Shown here: positions 9,461-18,370 of the stretch, piece after piece
Numbering within the stretch: position 1 is the first letter of the stretch
How the letters are laid out: each line of letters begins with the position of its first letter
Assembly: GCA_017469785.1 (NCBI GenBank)
Contig: JAFUFU010000047.1
Coordinates: 37,147 to 101,146 of the forward strand
From: Treponema sp.
Lineage (GTDB): Bacteria; Spirochaetota; Spirochaetia; Treponematales; Treponemataceae
Reading direction: 5' to 3'
Length of the DNA: 64,000 bases
Notes under the pieces: generated by a model
The model's input: only the letters and a program-made list of their open reading frames with translations
Databases searched by the model: none
What the model was told of the DNA's origin: nothing
Position numbers and translations under genes: made by a program

Positions 9461-9945
9461 AATTCAAATCCTTTGTAATAGCGCTTGTTTTTTTCTGTTC
9501 TGCTTCCTTTGCTTTTTCTTCTGCTGGCATAGGCGCTTCATTTTCGGAATGCTTTTCAACTGTTCCGACAGGATTGGTTTCTTTTACTGCACGAAGCGAT
9601 GTTTCGCCGTGGTGCGTTTTCTTTAACGCTCACCTTGAGAAAAACACCGTCACCGCTTTTGTTGACAATTGGTTCATAAATGAGCATTTGACTGATTCCG
9701 TGGATTATTATCTGCTTTGGGGACTGAGCGTCGGCGCGACATTTGATGATGACGAGCAGCTGCTGGCTACGGGGTCGCGTCTTGGATTGGGACTCGATTT
9801 TTTCCTGCTGGGGCGCCGGCTTGAGCTGTTTACCCAGGCTGTATGCGAGCCTTATTATGGCGCAAGAAAAACCGACGGAAGATGGCGGCCCTTCATCAGG
9901 CCTGTGAATTTTCCATGTTCTGCTGGCTTTAGGCTCTGGTTCTGA
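9457..9945 (+). CDS. small secreted, probably outer-membrane protein
   Basis: 162 residues with a cleavable signal peptide (residues 1-21, ending SASFA). The mature part alternates aromatic and polar residues and ends in FRLWF; a terminal aromatic residue is typical of outer-membrane beta-barrels. Its length would fit a small eight-stranded barrel. It overlaps the preceding lipoprotein gene by four bases, suggesting a joint envelope function. No family is recognised. Confidence 0.65.
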   Translation: MKFKSFVIALVFFCSASFAFSSAGIGASFSECFSTVPTGLVSFTARSDVSPWCVFFNAHLEKNTVTAFVDNWFINEHLTDSVDYYLLWGLSVGATFDDDEQLLATGSRLGLGLDFFLLGRRLELFTQAVCEPYYGARKTDGRWRPFIRPVNFPCSAGFRLWF

Positions 9946-9983
9946 TTATTGAAAAAAAATCTTATAGATAGTAAAGTAGTATC

Positions 9984-10355
9984 ATGTTCGATGTAAAGGA
10001 TTCTGATTTTTTTGATGTCGAAGAAGAAGATTTCGACACGATTCTTGCCCCCGACATTAATTTTCGTGGAACAATCCGTTTTACAAAACCTTTCATGATT
10101 CGCGGAACTGTTACCGGTTCAATTGATGCTACAAGTGATTTGGTTGTTGATACAAACGCAGTGGTTACGGCTGGAATCAATGCGTCCAGAGTGTTGGTTC
10201 GCGGAAAGGTCGATGGAAATATCGTTGCCCGCGATGTCGTTTTTGTCACTTCATCGGGTGCGGTCAACGGTGATATTCTCTCCAAGGAAGTTGTGCTTGA
10301 GCCGGGAGCTCATTTCTCCGGCAAATGTACGATGACGCAGAATCCTGTCGCCTAA
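9984..10355 (+). CDS. bactofilin
   Basis: The 123 residues carry the bactofilin (polymer-forming cytoskeletal, DUF583) repeat pattern: short beta-helix rungs such as IRGTVTGSIDAT, VTAGINASRVLVRGKVDGNIVA and SGAVNGDILSKEVVLEPGA. Bactofilins assemble into nucleotide-independent filaments that place cell-wall enzymes or shape the cell. The N-terminus is acidic (DVEEEDFD). A TAAAGT box ends 6 bases before the ATG and no Shine-Dalgarno is visible, so this may be another leaderless start. The TPR protein gene follows 24 bases later. Confidence 0.9.
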   Translation: MFDVKDSDFFDVEEEDFDTILAPDINFRGTIRFTKPFMIRGTVTGSIDATSDLVVDTNAVVTAGINASRVLVRGKVDGNIVARDVVFVTSSGAVNGDILSKEVVLEPGAHFSGKCTMTQNPVA

Positions 10356-10379
10356 AATCAGGATTTAAAAGGAAAACCA

Positions 10380-11000
10380 ATGAAAAATCTGCTTTTTATA
10401 TTCGCTTTTTTATTCTCTTTTTATTTTGTTTCGGCCCAGTCAAAACCTGATGCCCTTGTTCTCTATCGGAACGGCAATTATGCTGACGCGATAAAAGTCT
10501 GTGAGCAGGAAATCGCCGCCAACCCGAAAAACATCGATTCATACTGCGTTCTCTGCTGGTCTCTGGTCAGGAACCGCCAATACGCGGAAGGTGAGCTCCG
10601 GGCTACAGAAGCGCGAAAAATCGCTCCCGCTGACGTCCGCTTAATGGAGATTCTTGCCGAGGCCTATTACTATCAGGGCAAAAACGGTCTTGCCCTTGAC
10701 ATGTTCCGCACATACATTGCTAACGCTCCCTCAAATGCAGCCAGAATCGGAAATGCTTACTATTACATGGGCGAAATTTACATCCGTCAGGGAAAGTACC
10801 AGCATGCAGATATTTCCATGACCATGTCTGTTTACACGGAGCCTCTTGTTGACATCTGGTGGACCCGTTGCGGATATGCCCGGGAAATGGCCGGGAGCTA
10901 TGCAACTGCTCTTGAAGCTTATTCAAAGGCGCTGGAGTTAAAGGCATCTAACGGTGACGCTGCCCGTGGCAAAGAGCGTGTCGCTGCAAGACTTAGATAG
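10380..11000 (+). CDS. secreted TPR-repeat protein
   Basis: 206 residues with a signal peptide (residues 1-19, cut after VSA) and about four TPR-like units, the clearest being ALVLYRNGNYADAIKVCEQEIAANPKN, AYYYMGEIYIRQGKYQHADIS and TALEAYSKALELKA. TPRs are protein-binding scaffolds; in the periplasm they often help assemble envelope complexes. It lies between bactofilin and mtaB on the same strand with short gaps. Partners are unknown. Confidence 0.82.
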   Translation: MKNLLFIFAFLFSFYFVSAQSKPDALVLYRNGNYADAIKVCEQEIAANPKNIDSYCVLCWSLVRNRQYAEGELRATEARKIAPADVRLMEILAEAYYYQGKNGLALDMFRTYIANAPSNAARIGNAYYYMGEIYIRQGKYQHADISMTMSVYTEPLVDIWWTRCGYAREMAGSYATALEAYSKALELKASNGDAARGKERVAARLR

Positions 11001-11006
11001 TTTTTT

Positions 11007-12449
11007 ATGAGCGAATTAAACAGAACAATTCATTTTGAAACATTGGGCTGCCGCTTGAATCAAGTTGAGAGTGAGGGGGCGGCTCGTTTTTTCAGCGACG
11101 CGGGCTTTCCCGTCACCATGGAGCCTTTTACGGCAAAATCTTCCGACGAAAAGGCTGTCCTCTGCGTGGTAAATACATGCACTGTCACGGCAAAGGCCGA
11201 GCAGAAAGCGCGCCGAATCATCCGTATGCTGCTTAAAACCTGCCCCAACTGCGCTGTTGCCGTCACCGGCTGCTACGCCCAGCTCAATCAAGGCGACTTG
11301 CTTGCAATCGACAAGAGAATCTGCGTTCTGGGCGGCCAGCACAAAGGTTCTCTGGCAGACCTTCCCAATCTCCTAAAAAATCTTTTGGAGCAAAATCCTT
11401 CGGCGGACGGAAATTTTATTTCCGCTGAAATCCAGAAATTCTTTGATAAAGAAAACGCCTCTTCAATTCAGAATGTGATTACTTCTCCCTTCCGCCTTTC
11501 CACGGACACTTTCATCAATCATTCCCGCTCTTCCCTTAAAATCCAGGACGGATGCAACTGCGTCTGCACTTATTGCCGCATTCGCCTTGCCCGGGGTAAG
11601 TCAGTTTCCCTTGCCACAAGTGAAGTTCTGGAGAGGGTAAAGGCCCTTGAAAAAGCGGGGCAGAGTGAAGTCGTCATCACCACGGTGAACATCGGCCAGT
11701 ATTTGAGTGAATACGAAGGAAAGCGGGTGCGATTTGCCGAGCTGTTAGAGTTGATTCTTGCCCAGACCGAAAAAATCAAAATCCGCATTTCAAGCCTTTA
11801 TCCTGAAATCGTGGACGAAAACTTGAGCTCTCTTTTTGAGAACGATCGGGTTTGTCCTTATTTTCATATTTCTGTCCAGAGCGGAAGTGACGCTGTTCTA
11901 TCTAAAATGAAGCGGCCCTACAAGATTGAGGCTGTTTACCGGGCGACGGAACTGCTCAAAAAAGCCAAGAAAAATCCCTTCCTCGCCTGTGACATTATCG
12001 CCGGCTTCCCCGGTGAGAGCGATGAAGACTTTGACCTTACGATGAAAATGCTTTCTGACTGCGGCTTTACTTTCGTTCACGCCTTTCCATTTAGCCCCCG
12101 GCCCGGGACAGAGGCCTTCAAAATGCGCCCCATGGTTCCGAATTATGTGACCGATACCAGGATTGCCCGCCTTGAGGAATTCAACAAGAAGTCAAAAACG
12201 GATTATATCAATTCCTTTGCGGGAAAAAGCCTTCCTGCCGTCTGTGAGAGCGTACACCGAGCAAGGCTGGTAAAGGACCGGGTAATCATTCACGCCGTAA
12301 CCGAGAATTTCCTTCACTGTCAGCTTGTCTTTTCGCCTGATGACAAGAATATCCCCAAGGCGGGAAGCAGCGTTCAGGTAAAAATTATTCGCCCCCTTGG
12401 AGAAAAAGAGAGGACAGGCGAAAGCGACACTCTTGCAGTTCTTGCGTGA
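11007..12449 (+). CDS. mtaB: tRNA (t6A37) methylthiotransferase MtaB
   Basis: A 480-residue radical-SAM enzyme that adds a methylthio group to t6A at position 37 of ANN-decoding tRNAs, giving ms2t6A. The N-terminal UPF0004 domain supplies three cysteines (GCRLN, NTCTV, GCYAQ) for one iron-sulfur cluster. The radical-SAM motif CxxxCxxC (CNCVCTYC) near residue 184 supplies the second, and a TRAM-like C-terminal region follows. The order and spacing fit MtaB better than MiaB or RimO. It starts 6 bases after the TPR gene ends. Confidence 0.9.
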   Translation: MSELNRTIHFETLGCRLNQVESEGAARFFSDAGFPVTMEPFTAKSSDEKAVLCVVNTCTVTAKAEQKARRIIRMLLKTCPNCAVAVTGCYAQLNQGDLLAIDKRICVLGGQHKGSLADLPNLLKNLLEQNPSADGNFISAEIQKFFDKENASSIQNVITSPFRLSTDTFINHSRSSLKIQDGCNCVCTYCRIRLARGKSVSLATSEVLERVKALEKAGQSEVVITTVNIGQYLSEYEGKRVRFAELLELILAQTEKIKIRISSLYPEIVDENLSSLFENDRVCPYFHISVQSGSDAVLSKMKRPYKIEAVYRATELLKKAKKNPFLACDIIAGFPGESDEDFDLTMKMLSDCGFTFVHAFPFSPRPGTEAFKMRPMVPNYVTDTRIARLEEFNKKSKTDYINSFAGKSLPAVCESVHRARLVKDRVIIHAVTENFLHCQLVFSPDDKNIPKAGSSVQVKIIRPLGEKERTGESDTLAVLA

Positions 12450-12479
12450 GGGCTTGCAGCGAACTGTGCGCCCACTCTA

Positions 12480-12508
12480 TTCTCACAATCTTTGCATTTT
12501 GCTATAAT
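12480..12508 (+). promoter_or_regulatory. argH promoter, leaderless arrangement
   Basis: A perfect TATAAT (12503-12508) lies 17 bases after TTCTCA (12480-12485). The ATG of argH is only 8 bases beyond the -10 box, so transcription should start at or just before the start codon. No Shine-Dalgarno is present. Confidence 0.65.
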
Positions 12509-12516
12509 TACTATCT

Positions 12517-13938
12517 ATGGAAACAAAAAACACTCCTCACGGAACGATTACCGATAACAATCATGCCGCTCTCTGGCACGGACGCTTTGCCGAAGGACCT
12601 GATGCGGCCGCCGTTGAATTTGAGACTTCGATTCATGTTGACGAGCGAATGGCTTTGGATGACATTCACGGCTCAATGGCTCACGCATCTATGCTGGCAA
12701 TGCAGGGAATTATTTCGCCCGAGGAGAACAAGGCCATTCAGGATGGGCTTTCTTCTATAGAAAAGGATTTGACTTCTGGCGCTCTTTCAATCGACTATTC
12801 AGCCGAAGACATTCACTCTTTTATCGAAGCCACTTTGACAGACCGAATCGGAGACCCTGGCCGTAAACTTCACACGGGCCGCAGCCGGAACGACCAGATT
12901 GCTTTGGACGAGCGGCTTTATCTCCGCCGGGTCATTCCTGATTTGCAGAAGGCGATTGTTTCCCTCATTAAAACCCTTACGGAAATTGCCTCAAAACACA
13001 AAAATTCCCTTTTGACGGGCTACACTCACATGCAGCATGCCCAGCCGGGAAGCCTTGCCCAGCATCTCTGTGCCTGGGCTTTTATGCTCATGCGTGATGT
13101 GGAGCGCCTTTCGGATTCATTGAAGCGGGTTTCCCTTTCTCCTTTGGGAAGCGGCGCCTTAATGGGAAGCACCTTGCCCCTTGACCGGGAAGCAGTGGCA
13201 AAGGAGCTGGGCTTTGAGGGAGCGACTTACAATTCCCTGGACTCGGTTTCTGACCGTGACTACTGCATCGAATTCACTTCTGACTTTGCGATTTTGCAGC
13301 AGCATTTGAGTCGCATGGCTGAGGAAGTGGTCTTGTGGTCTACCACCGAATTCGGCTTTATCAATCTGAGCGAAAAATGGTCTACCGGCTCTTCAATTAT
13401 GCCGCAGAAAAAAAATCCTGACTTCGCTGAGTTGATTCGCGGCCGCACTGGAAAGGTTTACGGAGACTTAATCAATCTTCTGGTTATGATGAAGGGCTTG
13501 CCCTTGGCTTATGACCGTGACATGCAGGAAGACAAGGCCCCGCTTTTTGAGGCTTTGGACACGGTTCAGGGCAATGTAATTGTCTTTGAGGCCATGATTG
13601 CAAGCGCGGAGTGGAACCTTCCCAAAATGGAAGAAAGCTGTTTCGGCGGATTCGCCAATGCCACTGATGTAGCCGACTACCTGGTGCGAAAGGGGCTTCC
13701 TTTCCGCCTGGCTCACGGAGTTTCGGCAAAATGCGTTCGACTTGCCATTGATTCAGGTCTTTCTGCCATTGAAGAGCTAAAACTTGATGACATGAAAAAG
13801 ATTTCCCCTCTCTTTGAGGAAGACATCTTTAAGTGCATCACGCCCAAAGCCTGCATGGAAGGCCGAAAAACTCTAGGCGGTCCCGGCGCAATAGACAAGC
13901 AGATTGAAGTTCTGAAGGCCTTTTGCAATAAATTTTAA
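12517..13938 (+). CDS. argH: argininosuccinate lyase
   Basis: 473 residues, normal length for ArgH, which splits argininosuccinate into arginine and fumarate in the last step of arginine synthesis. The fumarase-superfamily signature GSSIMPQKKNPD and the HTGRSRNDQ and GYTHMQHAQP motifs are all present. No other arg biosynthesis gene is in the window, but an arginine repressor gene lies 10 kb downstream. The start is the ATG immediately after the TATAAT box. An in-frame stop was not seen in the body of the gene. Confidence 0.97.
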   Translation: METKNTPHGTITDNNHAALWHGRFAEGPDAAAVEFETSIHVDERMALDDIHGSMAHASMLAMQGIISPEENKAIQDGLSSIEKDLTSGALSIDYSAEDIHSFIEATLTDRIGDPGRKLHTGRSRNDQIALDERLYLRRVIPDLQKAIVSLIKTLTEIASKHKNSLLTGYTHMQHAQPGSLAQHLCAWAFMLMRDVERLSDSLKRVSLSPLGSGALMGSTLPLDREAVAKELGFEGATYNSLDSVSDRDYCIEFTSDFAILQQHLSRMAEEVVLWSTTEFGFINLSEKWSTGSSIMPQKKNPDFAELIRGRTGKVYGDLINLLVMMKGLPLAYDRDMQEDKAPLFEALDTVQGNVIVFEAMIASAEWNLPKMEESCFGGFANATDVADYLVRKGLPFRLAHGVSAKCVRLAIDSGLSAIEELKLDDMKKISPLFEEDIFKCITPKACMEGRKTLGGPGAIDKQIEVLKAFCNKF

Positions 13939-13939
13939 A

Positions 13940-14086
13940 TTCCTCACAGAGCGCACAGAGTTCACAGAGAGAATTTTGCAATACAAAATTTTATACGCTG
14001 AATCCTGTTGTTACTAAAAACAACGAGATTTTGGCGGGAGACTTCTTATATGAAGAATTCTCTGTGAACTCCTAAGCTCTGTGAGT
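13940..14086. repeat. dispersed intergenic repeat, variant D
   Basis: It starts TTCCTCACAGAG and ends CTCTGTGAG, so it has the same inverted ends as copies A-C, but the core differs. Internal hairpins are visible (CCTGTTGTT near AACAACGAG, and GAATTCTCTGTG against CACAGAGAGAATT). It occupies the argH to binding-protein gap. Confidence 0.6.
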
Positions 14087-14104
14087 GGTATATAGGAGAA
14101 AATT

Positions 14105-14878
14105 ATGAAATTGACAAAAGTTTTGTTTGGGGCTGTAGCTGCCCTTATGGTATTCGGAATGGCTTCTTGTTCAAAAGCTTCAAACGAATTTGTTCTTGGC
14201 CTTGACGACTCATTCCCGCCCATGGGTTTCCGCGACGATGCAAACGAAATCGTAGGCTATGACATTGACCTTGCAAAAGAAGTCGCCAAACGTCTGGGGT
14301 TGAAATTCCGCGCTCAGCCAATTTCTTGGTCTGCAAAAGAGCAGGAGCTTAACACGGGCAAAATCGATTGTATCTGGAATGGCCTCTCAATCACTCCGGA
14401 GCGACTTGAAGCCCTTTCTTTCACAAAACCCTACTTGAACAATGCGCAGGTCGTAATCGTTCGCGCGGACAGCGGAATCAACAGCCTCGCTGACCTTGCA
14501 GGAAAAATCCTCGGTGTTCAGGCCGGAAGTTCTGCGGCAGACGCAATTGATGGAAATCAGGCGTTCAAAGAAAGCCTTAAGTCAATCGTTGACTTCAATG
14601 ACAACATTATGGCCTTGAATGACCTTGAAATCGGAGGCCTTGACGGCGTGGCAATGGACAGTGTTGTGGCCGAGTACAGTCTCAAAGTCACTGGCAAGCC
14701 TTTTGTTATTCTTTCTGATTCCCTTTCTCCGGAACAGTACGGAATCGCTTTCAAAAAAGACAATACTGAACTCCGTGACAAAGTTCAGAAAACCTTGGAA
14801 GAAATGGCTGCCGACGGCACAGTAGCAAAAATCAGCGAAAAGTGGTTCGGTTCAGATATTTCAATTATTGGAAAATAA
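14105..14878 (+). CDS. polar amino-acid ABC transporter substrate-binding lipoprotein
   Basis: 257 residues: signal peptide with lipobox GMASC, then a type-II periplasmic binding fold of the SBP_bac_3 family. Characteristic segments are FPPMGFRDDANEIVGYDIDLAKEVAKRLG, DCIWNGLSITPER and LGVQAGSSAADAI. It should capture a polar or cyclic amino acid for the permease and ATPase encoded just downstream. A 273-base gap filled by a repeat separates it from the permease gene. Confidence 0.93.
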   Translation: MKLTKVLFGAVAALMVFGMASCSKASNEFVLGLDDSFPPMGFRDDANEIVGYDIDLAKEVAKRLGLKFRAQPISWSAKEQELNTGKIDCIWNGLSITPERLEALSFTKPYLNNAQVVIVRADSGINSLADLAGKILGVQAGSSAADAIDGNQAFKESLKSIVDFNDNIMALNDLEIGGLDGVAMDSVVAEYSLKVTGKPFVILSDSLSPEQYGIAFKKDNTELRDKVQKTLEEMAADGTVAKISEKWFGSDISIIGK

Positions 14879-14882
14879 AATA

Positions 14883-15092
14883 AATTCCTCACAGATAGGG
14901 AGCGTTAAAAAATCGCAAAGCAATTTTAGCGATTCTCCGAAGCAACTGTGTTGCGTAGGTACAGAGAGCACAGAGAGTTTTTTTTTAACTGAAAGTTTCA
15001 AACTGCGGTCTTGTCGTTTGGCAAGATGCTGGATTTAGGGCTGGATATTTCATAGTCGAAATGCTCTCTGTGAACTCTTAAGCTCTGTGAGT
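14883..15092. repeat. dispersed intergenic repeat, copy B (reverse orientation)
   Basis: 14883-14959 is the reverse complement of the core at 17329-17406 with about one base different. The right end carries CTCTGTGAACTCTTAAGCTCTGTGAG. It splits the binding-protein gene from the permease gene of one transporter. Short ATCTGTG repeats follow up to about 15131. Confidence 0.8.
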
Positions 15093-15151
15093 ATTATTTA
15101 AAAATCTGTGTTCATCTGTGTGAATCTGTGGACAAAAAAAAGGAGCGTGAA

Positions 15152-15787
15152 ATGACTAAAATAATTCTTCCTATGCTTTCGGCTTCTGTGGTCTCTGTTG
15201 AAGTATTTTTTCTCACGCTTATTTTTTCTGTACCGCTGGGCTTTCCTCTGGTGGCTGGGAGAATGGCGAGGTTCAAGCCTCTTTCCTGTCTTTTTAATGC
15301 TTTTCTTCTTATAATACGTGGCACGCCCCTTATTTTGCAGCTTATCGCGGTCTATTTTTTCCCTGCCTATCTTTTTAAGATTTCTTATGACCGATTTGTA
15401 GCGGCCATTATTGCCCTTTCTGTGAACTATGCCTGCTATTTTGCGGAAATCTATCGTGGCGGGATTCAGTCAATTGCAAAGGGACAGTATGAGGCTGCAA
15501 AAGTCTTGGGCTACACCAGAATGCAGACTTTTTTCCGCATCGTGCTTCCACAGGTTGTAAAAAGAATAATTCCTGCCATGGGAAACGAAGTTATTACCCT
15601 CGTAAAGGACACCGCTTTGGTTTCGGTTTTGGGAATCGCAGAGCTTTTCCGTACTGCACAGACTACTTCCAGCCGGCTTTTCTCAACCACGCCGATTCTG
15701 ATTGCAGGCGTCTTCTATTTTGTGATGAACTGGCTGGTTTCTTCAGGATTCATTCTGATTGAGAAAAAACTTGATTATTACAAATAG
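15152..15787 (+). CDS. amino-acid ABC transporter permease
   Basis: 211 residues with about five membrane helices and the permease EAA loop (EIYRGGIQSIAKGQYEAAKVLGY), which docks the ATPase. It is a HisM/GlnP-type inner-membrane subunit. The ATG at 15152 is chosen over an upstream GTG because AAGGAG lies 6 bases before it. The ATPase gene follows 24 bases later. Confidence 0.92.
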   Translation: MTKIILPMLSASVVSVEVFFLTLIFSVPLGFPLVAGRMARFKPLSCLFNAFLLIIRGTPLILQLIAVYFFPAYLFKISYDRFVAAIIALSVNYACYFAEIYRGGIQSIAKGQYEAAKVLGYTRMQTFFRIVLPQVVKRIIPAMGNEVITLVKDTALVSVLGIAELFRTAQTTSSRLFSTTPILIAGVFYFVMNWLVSSGFILIEKKLDYYK

Positions 15788-15811
15788 TGAGAGCGATTCC
15801 AGGGGCATTTT

Positions 15812-16561
15812 ATGGCAATTATCAGCGTACAGAATATAAAAAAATCTTTCTCGGACGGCGTTCAGGTTTTAAAAGACATTTCCTTTGACGTGGAGCAGGG
15901 TGAGATTCTTGGAATCATCGGCCCTTCGGGAAGCGGAAAGTCCACCATGCTCCGCTGTATCGCCCAGCTTGAGACGATTGACGATGGTTCTATTTATGTT
16001 TGCGGAAGTCCGATTGTCACAAAAGGCCTTTATGCGTCCAAAAATGAGCTCCGCCAAATCGGTCTGAACCTGGGCTTTGTCTTTCAGAATTTCAATCTTT
16101 TTCCCCACATGAGCGTTTTACAGAACATAATCGACGCGCAGATTCACGTGCTGAAAACTCCGAAATCCGAAGCCATTGAGATTGCCCGAAAATTACTGGC
16201 GGATGTGGGGCTTAGCGAAAAAGAAAATGCCTATCCTTGCGAGTTGAGCGGCGGTCAGCAGCAGCGGGTCTCAATCGCCAGAAGCCTTGCCTTAAAGCCG
16301 AAAGTCCTTTTGTTTGACGAGCCGACCAGCGCCCTTGACCCGGAATTGACAGGCGAAATTCTTGCCGTCATCAAAAAACTTGCCCTTGAAAAGATGACCA
16401 TGATTGTCGTAACCCACGAAATGGCCTTTGCCCGGGATATTTCCGACAAAATCATCTTCATGGCAGACGGCCTAATCGTGGAGCAGGGCGAGCCAAAAGA
16501 GCTGATTAACAATCCCAAAACAGAGCGCTTGCAGGATTTTTTAAAGCGATTCAAGCAATAG
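15812..16561 (+). CDS. amino-acid ABC transporter ATPase
   Basis: 249 residues of the GlnQ/HisP type: Walker A GPSGSGKST near residue 37, Q-loop FVFQNFNLFPHMSV, signature LSGGQQQR, Walker B VLLFDEPTSALD and switch histidine VVTHEM. It powers uptake with the preceding permease and binding protein. The operon ends at a strong hairpin 22 bases after the stop codon. Confidence 0.95.
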   Translation: MAIISVQNIKKSFSDGVQVLKDISFDVEQGEILGIIGPSGSGKSTMLRCIAQLETIDDGSIYVCGSPIVTKGLYASKNELRQIGLNLGFVFQNFNLFPHMSVLQNIIDAQIHVLKTPKSEAIEIARKLLADVGLSEKENAYPCELSGGQQQRVSIARSLALKPKVLLFDEPTSALDPELTGEILAVIKKLALEKMTMIVVTHEMAFARDISDKIIFMADGLIVEQGEPKELINNPKTERLQDFLKRFKQ

Positions 16562-16582
16562 GGAGACGGTCGCCGAAGGCGA

Positions 16583-16605
16583 AAAAACTTGTGAGACAAG
16601 TTTTT
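16583..16605. terminator. terminator after the amino-acid transporter operon
   Basis: A perfect 10-bp inverted repeat, AAAAACTTGT (16583-16592) and ACAAGTTTTT (16596-16605), with a GAG loop. The A and T runs at the ends allow it to work in both directions. Confidence 0.85.
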
Positions 16606-16740
16606 AGTCGAGTCTCGGTGAAGGCTGTGCCTGCACCGTTTTCATACCGATGGGGATTTTAAGGGGTTGCCCCTTAGGTGAGAGGGTAGCGTAAGACCGC
16701 AAAGCGGGCTGGAGCGAGGGAGAGTCTTCTCCCTTTAAAA
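16606..16740. repeat. hairpin-rich intergenic sequence
   Basis: Several close hairpins in a row: CGGTG...CACCG with an inner GGC-TGT-GCC, TAAGGGG-TTG-CCCCTTA near 16660, and CCGC-AAA-GCGG. Base composition is more GC-rich than the flanking 60 bases. It resembles the hairpin-rich stretch after tRNA-Glu (38703-38970) in style and in the short strings GGGCTGGA and AGCGTA, and may be a dispersed repeat. No coding potential is seen. Confidence 0.4.
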
Positions 16741-16815
16741 ACTTCTCATTACCAATTCCTCATTCCTGATTTTCTTTTTCCTTAACTTCTCATTTCAAAT
16801 TCCGATATTCATAGT

Positions 16816-17232
16816 ATGAATACTTTTACACGGTCAGTTGATTTGTTATCTCGTGCGATGGATGTCAATTCACTTCGCTATCAGGTTTCCGCAAACAATA
16901 TTGCAAATGCAGAAGTTCCGAATTACAAGCGTCAGGAAGTGAATTTTGAGAGCGAGCTCAAGCGTGCCTTTGATTCAGAGAAGGACACTGAGCACCGTTT
17001 CCAGCTTACTCGTGCGGATGAGCGACATATCCAGCTTGATGAGCCTTATGATTGGCGTTCTGTCGAGCCCCGCCGTGTAACTGACTGGACGACCACAGCC
17101 AATGCCAACGGAAACAATGTGGATCCTGAGGTTGAGGCAATGAACATCATGAAAATTCAGCTCAACTACCGCCTCTTGGCTCAGCTGGAGAATTTCGAAT
17201 TCAGCCAGGTCAAAACGGCAATGAAACGATAA
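16816..17232 (+). CDS. flgB: flagellar proximal rod protein FlgB
   Basis: 138 residues with the rod-protein N-terminal motif (LRYQVSANNIANAEVPNYKR) and a C-terminal coiled heptad region. FlgB is one of the proximal rod subunits of the periplasmic flagellum. It is the first gene of the flgB-fliJ block. No clear Shine-Dalgarno precedes the ATG. Confidence 0.95.
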   Translation: MNTFTRSVDLLSRAMDVNSLRYQVSANNIANAEVPNYKRQEVNFESELKRAFDSEKDTEHRFQLTRADERHIQLDEPYDWRSVEPRRVTDWTTTANANGNNVDPEVEAMNIMKIQLNYRLLAQLENFEFSQVKTAMKR

Positions 17233-17240
17233 AAAATAAA

Positions 17241-17406
17241 GTTCCTCACAGAGGACACAGAGGCACAGAGAGCGTAGTGAAAGGAAGATGTTTTTTCGTA
17301 CTTCTGAAATCTCTCTGTGAGCTCCATGCCTACGCAACACAGTTGCTTCGGAGAATCGCTAAAATTGCTTTGCAATTTTTTAACGCTCCCTATCTGTGAG
17401 GAATTT
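17241..17406. repeat. dispersed intergenic repeat, copy C
   Basis: It begins TTCCTCACAGAGGACACAG and ends CTATCTGTGAGGAATTT. Its core (17329-17406) matches copies A and B. It sits inside the flagellar operon between flgB and flgC. Hairpins GCAAC/GTTGC and ATTGC/GCAAT correspond to differently sequenced stems in copy A. Confidence 0.8.
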
Positions 17407-17425
17407 AAATACAGGAGATTTGATT

Positions 17426-17887
17426 ATGGGAATGTTTACATCGATTAATATTGCTGCTACGGGGATGAGCGTTGAGCGTCTCCGCACTGATGTTATTTCT
17501 AACAACATCGCCAACGCCAGCACCACACGAACCCCGGAAGGCGGCGCCTTTAAAAAATCTTCTGTCATTATCGAGCCGATTGCTTCAAGTCATCCCACTT
17601 GGAGAAGCCCTTTTGTCTCGGCTGATCAGGACAACGGTCCGGGAAAGGGTGTGCGCGTACGGGAAATCGTGAAAAGCACTGAGCAGGGACGCCTGGTTTA
17701 TGATCCGACGAACCCCGACGCCATTCAGTCGGGTCCGAACAAAGGCTATGTCGAGTATCCCAATGTAAACATCGTAAACGAAATGGTTGACTTGATTTCG
17801 GCAAGCCGGGCTTACGAGGCAAACTCAACTGTAATTCAGGGCGCAAAGGACATGTTCTCAAGCGCATTGGAGATTGGACGGGGCTAA
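17426..17887 (+). CDS. flgC: flagellar proximal rod protein FlgC
   Basis: 153 residues with the N-terminal rod motif (NIAATGMSVERLRTDVISNNIANASTTRT) and the C-terminal VDLISASRAYEANSTVIQ helix shared by axial proteins. The ATG at 17426 has AGGAG 8 bases upstream and begins at the expected place; an in-frame start 30 bases earlier lies inside the repeat. Confidence 0.96.
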   Translation: MGMFTSINIAATGMSVERLRTDVISNNIANASTTRTPEGGAFKKSSVIIEPIASSHPTWRSPFVSADQDNGPGKGVRVREIVKSTEQGRLVYDPTNPDAIQSGPNKGYVEYPNVNIVNEMVDLISASRAYEANSTVIQGAKDMFSSALEIGRG

Positions 17888-17938
17888 TCACTTGTCATAA
17901 TGGGATTTTTATTATAAAATTTTAGAGGGTGGATATTT

Positions 17939-18292
17939 ATGAATGTTACAATGCCAAGTTTGTCATCTGTAGAGATGATTCGCACTAATCCGGCTCACGC
18001 TGGAACTGCGCGCCTTTCTTCAATTCTTCCGGGATCAGAAAATTCCGCACCAGTTCAAAACGAAAAAAAAATGGGCTCTTTCGAGTCATATCTGGTAAAT
18101 GCTGTCTCATCAATGAATAATCAGCAGCTCGATGTAGGCAGGGTTCAGGAAAAACTCATAACTGATCCTGATTCTGTCGATATTCATGATGTAACCACTG
18201 CTATGGCAAAAGCTCAGATGTCATTGAGCCTTGCGCAGACTGTCATTGACCGTCTTGTCACTGGCTGGAACGAGCTTTCTACAAACAGATAG
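17939..18292 (+). CDS. fliE: flagellar hook-basal body protein FliE
   Basis: 117 residues; the C-terminal two thirds (FESYLVNAVSSMNNQQLDVGRVQEKLITDPDSVDIHDVTTAMAKAQMSLSLAQTVIDRLVTGWNEL) is typical FliE, which links the MS ring to the rod. A GAGGGTGG box lies about 8 bases before the ATG. Confidence 0.95.
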   Translation: MNVTMPSLSSVEMIRTNPAHAGTARLSSILPGSENSAPVQNEKKMGSFESYLVNAVSSMNNQQLDVGRVQEKLITDPDSVDIHDVTTAMAKAQMSLSLAQTVIDRLVTGWNELSTNR

Positions 18293-18370
18293 TTGAAGTT
18301 ATAATCTTCTTTCCAGAATCCGGAAAGTATGATATTATAATATATTGTTGTTCGTTCACGGGAGGGGTAG

